Assembly: GCF_000143415.4 (NCBI RefSeq)
Contig: NW_003314282.1
Span: 577,153-641,152 of the forward strand
Length of the DNA stretch: 64,000 bases
Reading direction: 5' to 3'
Source of the DNA: Selaginella moellendorffii
Taxonomy: Eukaryota; Streptophyta; Lycopodiopsida; Selaginellales; Selaginellaceae
The notes under the pieces were generated by a model, which saw nothing but the letters and a program-made list of their open reading frames with translations, was not told where the DNA came from and did not search any database. Position 1 is the stretch's first letter; each line of letters begins with the position of its first letter. Shown piece after piece: positions 34,043-44,959 of this stretch. The position numbers and the translations under genes were made by a program.

Positions 34043-35174
34043 TGTAGCGCACGTGGTTTTGACCCTTTATCCTATGGTGATTTACCATAGGATAACACCA
34101 CGAAGCGGAACCTAAACCCTCTTTGTGCCACGTGACAGATGCCACGTGTCCATGCCACGTGTCTATAGGAACCCGAGGTTCAGGGCCTTGGGCCACTGAA
34201 CGAAGGAACGGTGCCAAACTCCCAAGCACGAAGCCAAGGAGTGACGGAACCGAACCACGGAGCAACTCCCAAGCGTAAAGCCCAAGGAGCGAAGGAACAG
34301 GGGCCCGGAGCGACTTGGAACAGTCCTAGAGTAACCAGCATCCCAATGCCAGGACCAGCACGCAAAACAGAGCCAAACGGAGTCTGGCGCTATTTCGGCA
34401 TACCGGTGGCCTAACGCGAGGACATGGGTACTCCACCAACTAGCATGGAATGGAACTTGGGCTTAGACCCAAGCCGGACGCAGAACAAGGACAGGCACGC
34501 AAGCGGGAGCTAGACTATGCCTCAGGTTGGTCGGCCATGCCCGACCTACCCACTATCCCTACTATACATTTGGAACCCCCCACAGCCCCCCCCCCCCCTT
34601 GAGGAACACACGCTTTGGGCTTTCACCCCAAGCCTCCCTTAGTATCAGGAGTTAGTCTCTGGGACAAGCTCGAAACTTACTAAATATGGAATGTCCCTAG
34701 ATTGCGAATTTGGACACGGGACAAACACCATTGTGTTCAGGACGATCTCTACATTCCGTAGATATGCCAAATGAGCAAATCTGGACATTTTCCATAAATA
34801 GCATTTAGGACCGAAATGAGACTAACACAAAGGGCATGATAGCGAGGGTGTTTGGCAGACACAGTAAGCTATCATCTAGCGATATTGAGGGACCAATCTC
34901 AATATTGCGGGGGTTCCCAACACTAGCAAGTGCAAGTCAACGAATGAGTTTCTCTAACCAGGTCAAGTATGCTTGACAAATAGCACGTAGGAATTCCGTC
35001 CTTATGCCCATCTGATCAAGTGCACACGCGAAGACCAGTTTCTCAACTAGCTTAGGCGGAGACTGATAACGGGCCCAGCAATACCGACCTCCTGCCATCA
35101 TGGCAGTAAGGTAAGAGTGTCCGTAAGGACTAGCCGACAGGTAACTTTCGATACCTGAAGTCACATTCGCGATA
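34043..35174 (-). repeat. 5' LTR of element A1
   Basis: Nearly identical to 27981-29110. By eye the differences are about six C/T or G/A substitutions and a longer poly-C run (34586-34598). It ends at GCGATA on the plus strand, where the other LTR has GCGACA. Confidence 0.9.
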
Positions 35175-37245
35175 GTGGCAAAGGTGATTGGGCATGGCCT
35201 TAGCGTAACAGGCTGCCATGTCGGTGGTACTTTTGAGTGTTGGTCATGGGATTGGACACGTGGGGCACTTGGACTAAGTGCAAATGTTGAGTGGCATGGA
35301 TGCCATTCTCGGGGCTAACAAGTCCCAAGTCCTGAAATGGACTTATGGAGGTTGTGATTGAAACTCCTCCAAGTGGTCGGAGGTGTGGTTAAGTGACTAA
35401 AGTAGAATGGAAAATTTAATCGCTTACACTTATGTGAAATTGTTAGTAAGAGGAAGTTGGTTGAGTCTTGAAAGTTTGTATTCTTAGATTGAGAGTCATT
35501 CTTTCTCTAGGATGGAAAAAAAAATTTTGTCCACAAATTTTCTTAGATTTATTTAATGGCTGATCTATTGATCATTTTGTTCGAAAATCATTCCGTTTTC
35601 GTAAGCCAGTACAAACTAGTGAAGGGGTTGGAGTTAACTTCAGTTAGCTTAGACCTTAGTAGATAGTTTGTATGATGTGGCCCGAAAAAGATGCTAACTT
35701 TTGGGGCTAAGGTAATTGAGTTGGATAGAATCTAGAATTGGTGTAGAAAAGTGGCCATTGTGCTTTTCTAAAAAGGGTGACCCTTGTGCTTTTTTTCTGT
35801 AGCATTGTGCTTGGTAGCAAGTTACACCTTGCATTTCCTTAAGACTCTATGAGAATAATGAGCTCTCATTGATCTTGACTTGGTTTTGGTGGCCCTGCAC
35901 TTTGGCTAAAAATAGTGATGTCCAACTTAGTTGTTTGAAGTTGAGATGTTGGTACTTGTATTATAGCTTTGTCTATAAAAAGGTTGTGTACCGATATGAG
36001 TTCATCTCATGGTCTTCACTTTAGTTTTGATTGAGTGTTAGTCATGCATAGCAAGCCTCTTCAAGGCATACTCAAAGTTGTTGGAAAAATGCATTGGTGA
36101 GCATATTACGGTTGAGTTGGATTTGAATGGTTATTTAGTTTATGCACCTTTATCTCGTACTTGGGGTATTATGTTCATGTTGAACAAGTATATAACTCGA
36201 TAGCGTGATTTTAGTGTTTGGGTCTTGTGAAGGCAAATTGAAGAGTGATTATTAGTTGCTTTGTAACTAGTGATTACTTGTAGACTTCGTCAAGGACTAT
36301 TGACACTTGTTTCACTCGATGATGATTTAGCAGTGATGGATTTACTTTACCGGATGGTGTTGCAGAGGATCATATTGTTAAACTTACATAGGTTTTCCAT
36401 ATTGGTATGTTGACTCTACCTCTGTCGATATCATTTGATTGCATTTAGTTCATAATGTTGGATTTTATTGAGTCTTGGATGTGGTGATTCACTCCTTAAG
36501 GAAGTGTTATTTGTAACTAAATTTTGCTGAAGGGTTGGTCTTGGATATTATATATAGTATCTTCAACTTTGGTTAGCTTTGTTGTAAGAGAGTTTTGATT
36601 GGTGATTCACTTTCACTTTCTTTTAGTTTTATTTTAGTGTTAATGGCATTGAAGTGATGCTTTGTTGTTGAAATTATTGATATTGAGATTCAAGTGAAAT
36701 GAATTGTCTTTTTTTAGGATTAATATTGAGTTTCATTAATCTCGATGAAGATAGTGTTGATGATTTGGCTATGACTTTGTGTTATTGGCATTCGTGCATT
36801 TGCTAGTTAGCAATTATGTCAGCATTCAAACAAGGTGAGTGGCAAGTTTGAGTTAGTTATATTTTAGACGAGATTGTTTAGTAAGAGTTGAGCTTTGAGC
36901 TTTATCTTGAAAAGTGATTTAATTATGGACTATGCTAACTTTACGAGAAGAGGAATTAGTGATTGATATTGGAACATTTGAATCTTTATTAGATTTGAGT
37001 TGGAATATATTGATCCTTGATGATTCTTCTTGTGCTTGTTATGAAGTGAGTTACATCTTGCTATAGATGGATTCATATAGGATTGGTTTAGTGGTCACTT
37101 GTTGAGCATAACTTCATTATGCTTAGCTTTTGGATTGATGCAAACATGCTTTTTATTAACTTTGCATTATGAAGTTTAGCTTAAGAGGATATTGTGGGTT
37201 ATACTATAATTTCTTCTTTCGCATTGAAGTTGGTTCATGCAAAAC

Positions 37246-37530
37246 TGCAAGTGACTAAATGGAAAATTTAGTCACTTATAAGTACCTAAACATCCAAGTG
37301 TAAATGGTTTATAAAGCGCATGAAATCAGAGTGGCACAGCGGAAAAAAATAACTTTGACATAAAGTTGTGCATGGACTCTATAATGCAGTGCTAATGGAT
37401 AATTGGCATAAGAGTGCACCCCCTTTTCCAATCGGTTAAGGGTCTTGGGATATTTGGGGTTAAGCATTCTTGGGTTTGAATAGTACTGGGCTGGATGACT
37501 TCCCGGGAAGTCCAAACTCAAGAGCTTACA
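37246..37530 (+). mobile_element. Solo LTR D (285 bp), chimeric with LTR C
   Basis: TGCAAGTGACTAAATGG...AGAGCTTACA, flanked by the duplication AAAAC (37241-37245, 37531-37535), inserted in A2. The 3' ~125 bp (from about 37405) matches LTR C, while the 5' ~160 bp does not. Near its start is a perfect 12-bp inverted repeat AAGTGACTAAAT-GGAAA-ATTTAGTCACTT. Confidence 0.8.
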
Positions 37531-38606
37531 AAAACTTATAATCATTATTACGCAAGACTTGGCTATAAACTTTTTCAAACTTTTGGTTCTTTGAGTTTTA
37601 TATTCATTGTTCCATTAGTTAAAAGTTGTTGGGGAAAGCATTTTTGGCTCATTAGCTTTGATATTGAAATTGGCATTTGCATCTAGCAATCATTGGTGAT
37701 GATTGACTATCATTTAGGATAGTTGATTATCCTTGTCAAGAGATTTTACTCAATTATTGTTGGTGTTGAATGATTTACTGTTCTTTAGGATGGTGAATTC
37801 TTTCTTCAACAATAATTATGCATATCTTTATTGATGGGATGATTGATGATCATTTATAATAGTTAGTTGTTCTCTTTGATAGCTTTTGGCTTTTTTGCAA
37901 TACCATATGTTATTTATGGTTTACTTTGGATTGGTCTTTTGGTTTTGAGACATCAGTAGAATATTGCTGATACTTACTTGAGCAACTTTAGTTCCTTGGT
38001 ATTATTGATTGGGATATATTCAAATTGGCTAGTGCGATAGTTGGCATGAATGAGTGTTTGTTGGTCTTACCTCATTTATTTTGTTTTGTCGATTGTTGCT
38101 CGAGTTAGTTTTAATAGATTTGGATGTTATTTCCTTCGGGTGATACATTCGCGAGCATTGTGCTTATAAATCAATAATACTTTGTGTTCCTTGAGTTACC
38201 TTTAGTAAGTTGTTTGGCATACTATCTACAATCTTTAGTACTTAAGTTTTATCATTGGGTTTTATTAATGATACACTTGTTATTGAATTTTGTTGGATAG
38301 TAAATTCTATGTTTCCGATTATAATGATCTTGGTGGTTCCTATACTAAAATATTAGTTTATTAGATAATAACTTACTTGGAATACTTTTGTGTTCTAATC
38401 TAAGATTTATTCACTAATAATTAAGTCTCTAAGATATCATTGTCTATAACTTTGATATTGTCCATCTATTAATTTTTTAGTTTGGGCCAGTATAGGCAGA
38501 CTGGCTTCAGCACTTCGTGTGCATAGTGAAATCTTTAGTCATGGGGTAACTACTATCAATTGGTCATATAATCCACCTCTTTGTCAATGTTCCTTATTCC
38601 ATTAAA

Positions 38607-40264
38607 TGTCAAGAATCCCTTAATTCTTGCCATATTCTTGACTCTCGCTAGATTCCTAACCCGTAGACCACATTCCTGACTCTCGAGACACTTCCCTATT
38701 CCTGACTCTCTGATTTCCCGTACGATTCCTAAGTCTTAAACCACATTCCTAATGATGACATGGCACCTCCTCGACCTTAGCTATATTTAGGCCATCCTCG
38801 ATCCAAGAGTGGTGGAGCTTCATCAACCTATAGTATATATAGATTAACCTTATTCCATTTCTCCACAATCTGAATTAACGCCAGTTTAAGGCTTCTTCCT
38901 CGTTTCCACTAGCTTCTCTCTTTGTCTTTTGCATTTTTCAGTCTTGATTTTGTTGAGGGTCTTGACAGTTTGATTCAAATTGTGTTTTTTGCTTTTGCTT
39001 TAGCTCATTTTGATTGTTTGACTGCTTTTACCTTTTTTCCCCTTTTTCTTTCTTCTTTGCTGATGGAATCTCTAAGCCATCCTGATTTCTTTGCCGAAGT
39101 CCTTGCAAAAATCTAGTCTGAGAATACTGAGCTGAAGGTGACCCTTCTTCACATGCAACAGGAGCTTGCTTCACTTTCGGCTCAAGGATCAAGCAGAGTT
39201 CCTGAATTGAAGGTGAGTTTCCCGGTGAAGTTTTTAGGCAAGCGTTTGGAGCTTCGCGGATTCCTGAACCAGATGGAGCTGATCTTCGCACTTCAACATC
39301 GGGGGTACCCCACTCTCAAGTCTCAAATCGGCACGAACGGGACGTTGCTCGAAGGTGTAGCTTTGTCATGGTTTTCTCCTTTCCTGGAGAAGAGCATGAA
39401 AGGGGTCATGGTTTCGGAACTGATGGATCTTCAGTTGTTCAAAGAGAAACTTGAAGCATGTTTTGGCGAGACAGATCGGGTTTGGGCTGCCACCACAAAG
39501 ATGAGACGTCTCTCTTAGGGGTCTCATCCTGCCTTGATCTATGCTACGGAGTTCCAACTCTTTACCTTGGACACTCAGTGGGATGAGTGGGCCCTGATTG
39601 ATCAATTTCGTTTTGGCCTCAACAACGGTGTCAAGGATTTGTTGTTCACCATAGAGGATCCCACGGACCTATCAAATGCCATCAACAAAGCTATTTGATG
39701 CGACAATCGTCTCTTTGAATGTTGTCAGGAAAGTCACCGCACCGCCGTTTTCCCGTCCCAGACTCAGGAATCCCAGCTTGAGTCTTCAGGGCATACTCCT
39801 GAACCTACTGCTCCAGTCTCAATAGATATTTCTGGTACTCCCCGACTCATCAGAGGGAAGTTGAGTCTTGCTGAGAAGCAATATCGAATATCTCATAATC
39901 TTTATCTCTATTGTGCTGATCCTAATCACAAAGCAGCTGTGTGTCCCAAGAAGCCTCCCCGACTACTTGAGTTCACTCTACCTCAAGGTCCACCTCTGTT
40001 GCAGTCGGGAAATGACCTTGTCCAAACAGAGTAGGAGCTATCTATTTGGACTCCCTAAATAAAAATCACTTTTCTTCTTTATCATGCTCCTCACCACCTT
40101 TCATCAAAGCTACCACCAATTCCTGCAACTTCCGCATCCCATGTCTCCTTTCTTTCACCGGACAATCAAGACTTAAGGCTCTAGCATTACTGGACTTGGG
40201 TGCTACTGGACTCGGGTGCAACTTCCTGCTTTATGGACACGAACTTTGCTGCTCGACATCATGT
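38607..40264 (+). pseudogene. Gypsy-type retrotransposon fragment: 5' LTR, dead gag, start of protease
   Basis: A TG-start sequence (TGTCAAGAATCCC) with a TATA box (TATATATAG, about 38836) looks like a 5' LTR of roughly 330 bp. The gag frame starts at ATG 39063 (MESLSHPDFFAEVLAKI) and continues through FPVKFLGKRLELRGFLNQME and LSWFSPFLEKS. It ends with a zinc-knuckle remnant at about 39894-39930 whose first Cys is now Tyr. Stops lie at 39114 (TAG), about 39516 (TAG) and about 39699 (TGA). A protease segment with the retroviral-type DSGAT motif follows at about 40208 in a shifted frame. The copy is cut at about 40264 by joining to LTR A3. It is not functional. Confidence 0.8.
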
Positions 40265-40682
40265 TCCTCTTTCTTTATTGCCACGACGACAGGAGGTTGG
40301 TATTGTTAGACCCTTTATCAATCCCTCTTGTGCTAATGGAGTTAACTAGGCATTTCCAATGTACTTAGACTAGACGAGCATAAGGACGAAATTCCTACGT
40401 GCTATTAACTAAGCATATTTAGCTCGGTAAAGAGTTCTTGTCTCATTGTGTTTTGCACTGGCTAATGACAAGAGCCTTCACATATTGAGACTAGTCCCTC
40501 AATAATGTTGGATGATAGCTTATTGTGTCTGTCAGAATGTAAAGATTGTCCTGAACATAATAGTGTTCGTCTGTGTCCAAATTCACAATCTAGAGACATT
40601 CCATATATAGTAAGTTTCAAGCTTATCCTAGAGACTAACTCTTGGTATTAAGGGTGGCTAAAGGTGAAAGCCCAAAGTGTGT

Positions 40683-42315
40683 TGTGAGACAAAAAATCCC
40701 TAGGCCCCAAAGTGGAGCTGGAAGGGCGCCACGTGGTAGTGGCCGAAGCGAAAGCCAAACGAGCGTAACACGTTTGGACTAAAAGCTTCGACTTGGAAGG
40801 TTGAGAGCGGGAGTGGAACTCCCAACAAAGTGCTCGAGGAGCAAGCACGAGACAACCAATAAGAAAGGCTCCAAAAAGGGACCCAAAAAGGACCAACACA
40901 TGACACATGGAAGTGTCCGAGATGGAGTCCGAGGCGGACCCGAAGTGGAGTCCGAGATGGAGTCCGATATGGAGTCCGAAGTGGAGTCCGAGATGGAGTC
41001 CGATATGGAGTCCGAGATGGACCCGAAGTGGAGTCCGATATGGAGTCTGATATGGAGTCCGAGATGGAGTCCGAGATGGACCCGAGATGGAGTCCGAGAT
41101 GGACCCGAGATGGAGTCCGAGATGGACCCGAGATGGAGTCCGAGATGGACCCGAGATGGAGTCCGAGATGGAGTCCGAGATGGAACCGAGACCGGGACCA
41201 AGACCGAGACCGAGACCGAGACCAAATCCGAGTCCGAATCCGGGACCAAAACCGAGTCTGAGTCCAAGTCCGAGTCTGAGTCCGAGTCCGAATACTAATA
41301 CAGGTAGTTGGGTGAAAGCCCAAAGTGATCGTCCCCCGGGGGGGGGGGGCTGCGGGGGGTTCCAAAAGTATAGTAGAGAGAGTGTGGGGGTTGGAGCCTA
41401 GTGGAGCTAGTTTGGCCAGGAAAGGCTAGTTTGGCCCAGTGAAGGCCAGACCTAGTGTTGGGTGATGAACTGACCACTGGGAAGTCCAAGACTAGAGTGA
41501 ACACGGACCGACAAGCGGGGTAGCTTGGTGAAGTGTTCAAGAGCCGACTCTAGTTCCCCCGGGAGATCGACTGACCAATGCTCCCAGTCCAAGTGTGGGT
41601 GGCACTACCTACTTGGATACTAGGCGTGGCTCAACGGAACCTCGCTCTAAGCCCATGGCTAGAGCACCCAAGGGCGGAAGGCGGGGAGAGTACCCAGGTG
41701 GCTCGCGTAAGGCCACGGTGTTCCGAAATGTTGTCCCAAAGGCCCAGACTGTGGAAAGGAAGAGGAGTAGTCCTCTGGGGTAGTGACCAAGGACACAGTC
41801 GTGTGGTGAGGAAGTCCCAGAGGACCGTGGGACTTAGTGGTCGGGCCTGTGGGCCTCGATCCAGTGGCAGTGTTGGCAAACACGGCTAGGGGCAGAAAGG
41901 GACTTAGTGGGGACTGACAGAGGGATATTGGGGAAGGTTATTCCCCTTATCAGTGGGCATCCTAAGGATGCTAAGGAGTGGATCTGAGATGACCACTCAT
42001 GGATGGTTTGCCTAGTCTTGGAGAGCCAAGACTGTGATACAAGTAGTATTGGAATACCAAAGTGGCAAAGGTGATTGGGCATGGCCTTAGCGTAACAGGC
42101 TGCCATGTTGGTGGTGCTTTTGAGTGTTAGTCATGGGATTGGACACACGGAGCACTTGGACCAAGTGCAACTGTTGAGTGGCATGGATGCCATTCTCGGG
42201 GCTAGCAAGTCCTAAGTCCTAAATAGGACTTATGGAAGTTGTGAATGAGACTCCTCCAAGTGGTCGAAGGTGTGGTTAAGTGACTAAAGTAGAATGGAAA
42301 ATTTAATCCCTTACA
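40683..42315 (+). mobile_element. Solo LTR, family B copy 2 (B2), 1633 bp
   Basis: TGTGAGACA...CCCTTACA, flanked by the 5-bp duplication TGTGT (40678-40682 and 42316-42320) and inserted inside LTR A3. Removing it restores the A consensus CCCAAAGTGTGTGTTCC. It carries the GATGGAGTCCGA minisatellite (40917-41300), a 12-G run (41338-41349) and the TTCCAAAAGTATAGTAG core. At about 42061 it has the uninterrupted site AAAGTGGCAAAGG that is split by A1 in copy B1. Confidence 0.88.
40917..41300. repeat. Minisatellite, GATGGAGTCCGA / GATGGACCCGA units (LTR B2)
   Basis: Same unit types as in B1 but with a longer array, about 384 bp against 292 bp. The array length is polymorphic between the two solo LTRs. 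Confidence 0.9.
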
Positions 42316-42885
42316 TGTGTGTTCCTTGAGGGGGGGTGGGGGGGAAAATATGGGGGGTTCCAAATGTATAATAGAGATAGTGGGTAGGTTGGGCATGGCT
42401 GACTAGCTTAAGGCATAGTCTAACTCCCATTTGTGTGTTTATCCTTGTTTTGCATCTGACTTGGGTTTAAGCCCAAGTTCCATTCCATGCTAATTAATGG
42501 AGTACCCATATTCTCATGTTAGGCCACCCGTATGTTGAAATAGCATTAGACTTTGTTTGGCTCTGTTTTGCATGTTGGTGCTGGATGCTCTAGGACTATT
42601 CCAAGTCGCTCGTACTCCTATCCCTTTGCTCCTTGGGCTAAACGCTCAAGAGTCACTCCGTGCTTTGGTTCCTTTGCTCCTTAGTTCCATGTTTAAGAGT
42701 TTGGCTCCGTTATTTCATTTAGTGGCCTAGGGCCCTAAAACTTAGGTTCTACACTACTATCCTTTAGACACGTGGCATGTGGCATGTGGCATATGACATG
42801 TGCCATATGGAGGGTTGAGGTTCCACTTTGTGGTTATCCTATAGTAAAACACATAAGATAAAGGGTAAAAACCACGTGTGCTATA

Positions 42886-43730
42886 TTTGGTATTAAAGGA
42901 TGAGTCTCAGCAAGTATTATCCAATGAGATTGGTCAACTAATCTCATTGCATATGCAGAGATGAAAACGATAATCCAAGTGGGTACACGTTTGGGTGCAA
43001 AGACTTCGCATTTGTTAATTAGGTATGGATTTGGTTACTATTTTTTTACCATATTATGTGAGCTTGCTCTTGGGCTCATAAGATGGATGTGAGATGTTCC
43101 ATTTACACGAGTTTGTGCTTGGCCTCGTGAGTGAAGCACATTAGCACGAGTTTGCGCTTGGGCTCGTAAATGAGGCACATTAGCACAAGGTTGCACTTGG
43201 GCTCGTGGGTGAAGCACATTAACACAAGTTTGCGCTTGGGCTCGTAAGTGAGGCACATTAGCACGAGTTTGCACTTGGGCTCGTGAGTGAGGCACATTAG
43301 CACAAGTTGCACTTGGGCTCATGAGTAAGGCACATTAGCAACTTGAGCTTACACTTTGAGTTGGCAGAATTGATATTAGCCTATCTGTGGTTACCATGAG
43401 TTGAACCATATACCATAGGTAAAATAAACTTTCCTAGGTTTGTTATGAGTGGCAAATAGGCTAGTCTATAGTTGTTTAGCACGACACTAGTGGATCCTTC
43501 CTAGGCATAATTATAAGTGGATCAATCAAAACTGTAGGGACTAGTCTATTGGTTCAAATAATTATTGCCATGCTCTTTCATAAACTTTTCTTAGATTGGA
43601 CTGAAGGTAGTGCGAACACAAATTTGAGGTTTGGTCAAAGATAAAGCCAAAAAGAGAGTCCTAAGCGACAAAGGATCAAACACGTAAATTATTTTTTCTT
43701 CTTGGAGAGATGATTTATAATAAGGTGTGA
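42886..43730 (+). mobile_element. Start of the internal region of element A copy 3
   Basis: Follows LTR A3 and matches A2 at about 22921-23560 (GAGTCTCAGCAAGTATTATCC, AGTGGATCCTTCCTAGGCAT, GACAAAGGATCAAACACG). It breaks off near 43730. Within it, a segment that is single-copy in A1 and A2 has expanded to a tandem array (43106-43338). Confidence 0.7.
43106..43338. repeat. 39-bp tandem repeat, six units
   Basis: Unit CACGAGTTTGCGCTTGGGCT + CGTGAGTGAGGCACATTAG, five units of 39 bp and one of 38 bp. A1 (about 33790-33830, reverse) and A2 (about 23123-23165) each have one unit. Confidence 0.92.
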
Positions 43731-43755
43731 CTTGGGTTTTTCTCCATTGTTTTTA

Positions 43756-43854
43756 AACATATGGCATGTGGTATATGGAAGGTTAAAGCTTTGCTCTATA
43801 ATTATTCTATGGTAAACCACTATAAAGTAAATAGTGAAAACCACATATACTACA
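43756..43854 (+). repeat. Decayed fragment of LTR A 3' end
   Basis: CATATGGCATGTGG... CTATGGTAAACCAC... AAACCACATATACTACA matches the last 100 bp of LTR A with heavy C-to-T and G-to-A decay. Confidence 0.65.
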
Positions 43855-44959
43855 ATATTGGATTTGTAAAAAAGCTTAAAATAGCTATGAATAGATAAAA
43901 AAAAATTTAAAAATAAAGATCTCAAGTGACCAATTAGATGCTGAAGTGGTTGTAAGAAAAAGAAAAATATATTTTTTGAATGTAAGGATTCTTAAGATAT
44001 AGCATAGAAAGAAATTTATATATCTAATAAGCAATAACAACTAAAAGAAGTTAAGTGAGCTAGTAAAAAATCTATACAAAAAATGTTGTAAGAATGAAAG
44101 AAGCAACATTCAAGGAAAAAAAAGACATAAGAAAAATAGAAATTAATATAAAGGAAAATTTAACTTCCAAAATAAAATATTCCAATCCTTGCCAAGCTTG
44201 TTACTAATATTGTCCTAATTGAATTTGAAATTATGAGATAAATTTAAATAACTATGATAGTTTAAGTTTTTGTCTGGCTCAAGAATGACGTTTACAAGAG
44301 AATAAGCCATATGCCTCCATAAAGAGTACAGGAGACAAAAGAGCTAAATTTCATGAAAACCATAACAAAATTTAATGTATATCACTTTAGTTGAAAAACC
44401 ACTAATTGGAGGTGGTGAACTCTATTATGCTATAACTACCATTGCTATGTAAAAGCTCAATAGAAAAAACTTTTGAGTTAATAAAGATGTTGAATAAATC
44501 AGTATTAAAGCTATACTTATTAAGTAAAAAAAAAGTAATCCCTTTTGTGTTTATGACATAAAATTGAATTAAGAGTAGTTTTGAACATATTATCATAGGT
44601 AGGTGTACATAGCTTCTTTTATTGAATATAATATTATAATAAATTTTTTTGTCAAATTCAAATTATTGAAACTTTTTGTTGAACATTTTGTACTAGAATT
44701 TATGTTCTCAAAATTTTCTGCATTTTTGGATTACTTCTAAACTTTAGAGTTTAGATTATTTTTTGCTATTTATATCATGAACTAAAATATATTAGTCTAT
44801 ATTTTGAACTTTTTATTTAATTAAGCCAAGATTTTCAAGTTCTCTTAATTTATTGTTAAGATTCTATGAATGAAGCACGCTTAAAATTCTTAATATATGA
44901 TATTTATGAAAGAAGACTGAGATTAAATTTCTGAAGAACAAGAAAAGCTTCAAAGAACA
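43855..44959. other. Very AT-rich intergenic sequence
   Basis: Poly-A/T tracts and no coherent frame. It is possibly old transposon DNA, but I could not assign it. Confidence 0.4.

Larger units (their letters stand above)
27981..35174 (-). mobile_element. Complete, non-coding LTR retroelement A1 (LARD-like, 7.2 kb), inserted in LTR B1
   Basis: Two LTRs (27981-29110 and 34043-35174, about 1.13 kb) are flanked by the duplication GTGGC (27976-27980, 35175-35179). Read on the minus strand, the 5' LTR ends CGCTACA and is followed by TTTGGTATCAGAGA, an initiator-tRNA-Met primer-binding site. The 3' LTR is preceded by a polypurine tract AGGGGGGGAGAG. The 4.9 kb interior has no ORF over about 80 codons with recognisable domains, so any mobility would depend on proteins from another element. 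The LTRs differ by about six transitions plus a poly-C length change (11 vs 13), so the insertion is young. B2 provides the matching empty site. Confidence 0.92.
26595..35428 (+). mobile_element. Solo LTR, family B copy 1 (B1), split by element A1
   Basis: Starts TGTGAGACA at 26595 and ends CGCTTACA at 35428, flanked by the 5-bp duplication CTTAT (26590-26594 and 35429-35433). Real LTR sequence is 26595-27980 plus 35180-35428; the middle is A1 (27981-35174) and its target duplication GTGGC. It contains a minisatellite (26827-27118), an 18-G run (27157-27174) and the 100-N gap. It matches B2 (40683-42315) end to end. No coding content. It is inserted in the internal region of A2. Confidence 0.85.
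22921..38606 (+). mobile_element. Old LTR element A2, internal region, broken by several nested insertions
   Basis: Collinear with the reverse complement of the internal region of A1 (29111-34042). The pieces are 22921-24161, 24361-24713, 26460-26594, 35429-37245 and 37536-38606. The intervals between them are the nested insertions listed separately, each with a 5-bp target duplication. The copy ends about 0.4 kb before the expected polypurine tract, where a Gypsy LTR begins. No ORF of note is present. Compared with A1 it carries many C-to-T and G-to-A changes, as expected for an old methylated copy. Confidence 0.75.
40265..42885 (+). repeat. LTR of family A, copy 3 (A3), 5'-truncated and split by solo LTR B2
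   Basis: Family A sequence at 40265-40682 (CCACGACGACAGGAGGTTGG onward) resumes at 42321-42885 and ends ACCACGTGTGCTATA. It is followed by a decayed primer-binding site, TTTGGTATTAAAGG. The first ~60 bp of the LTR are missing at the junction with the Gypsy fragment. Confidence 0.8.

Noticed and set aside
43106-43338. Regularly spaced repeats that could suggest a CRISPR-like array.
   Set aside because: Units are directly adjacent without unique spacers, in a plant retroelement. This is a plain tandem repeat.
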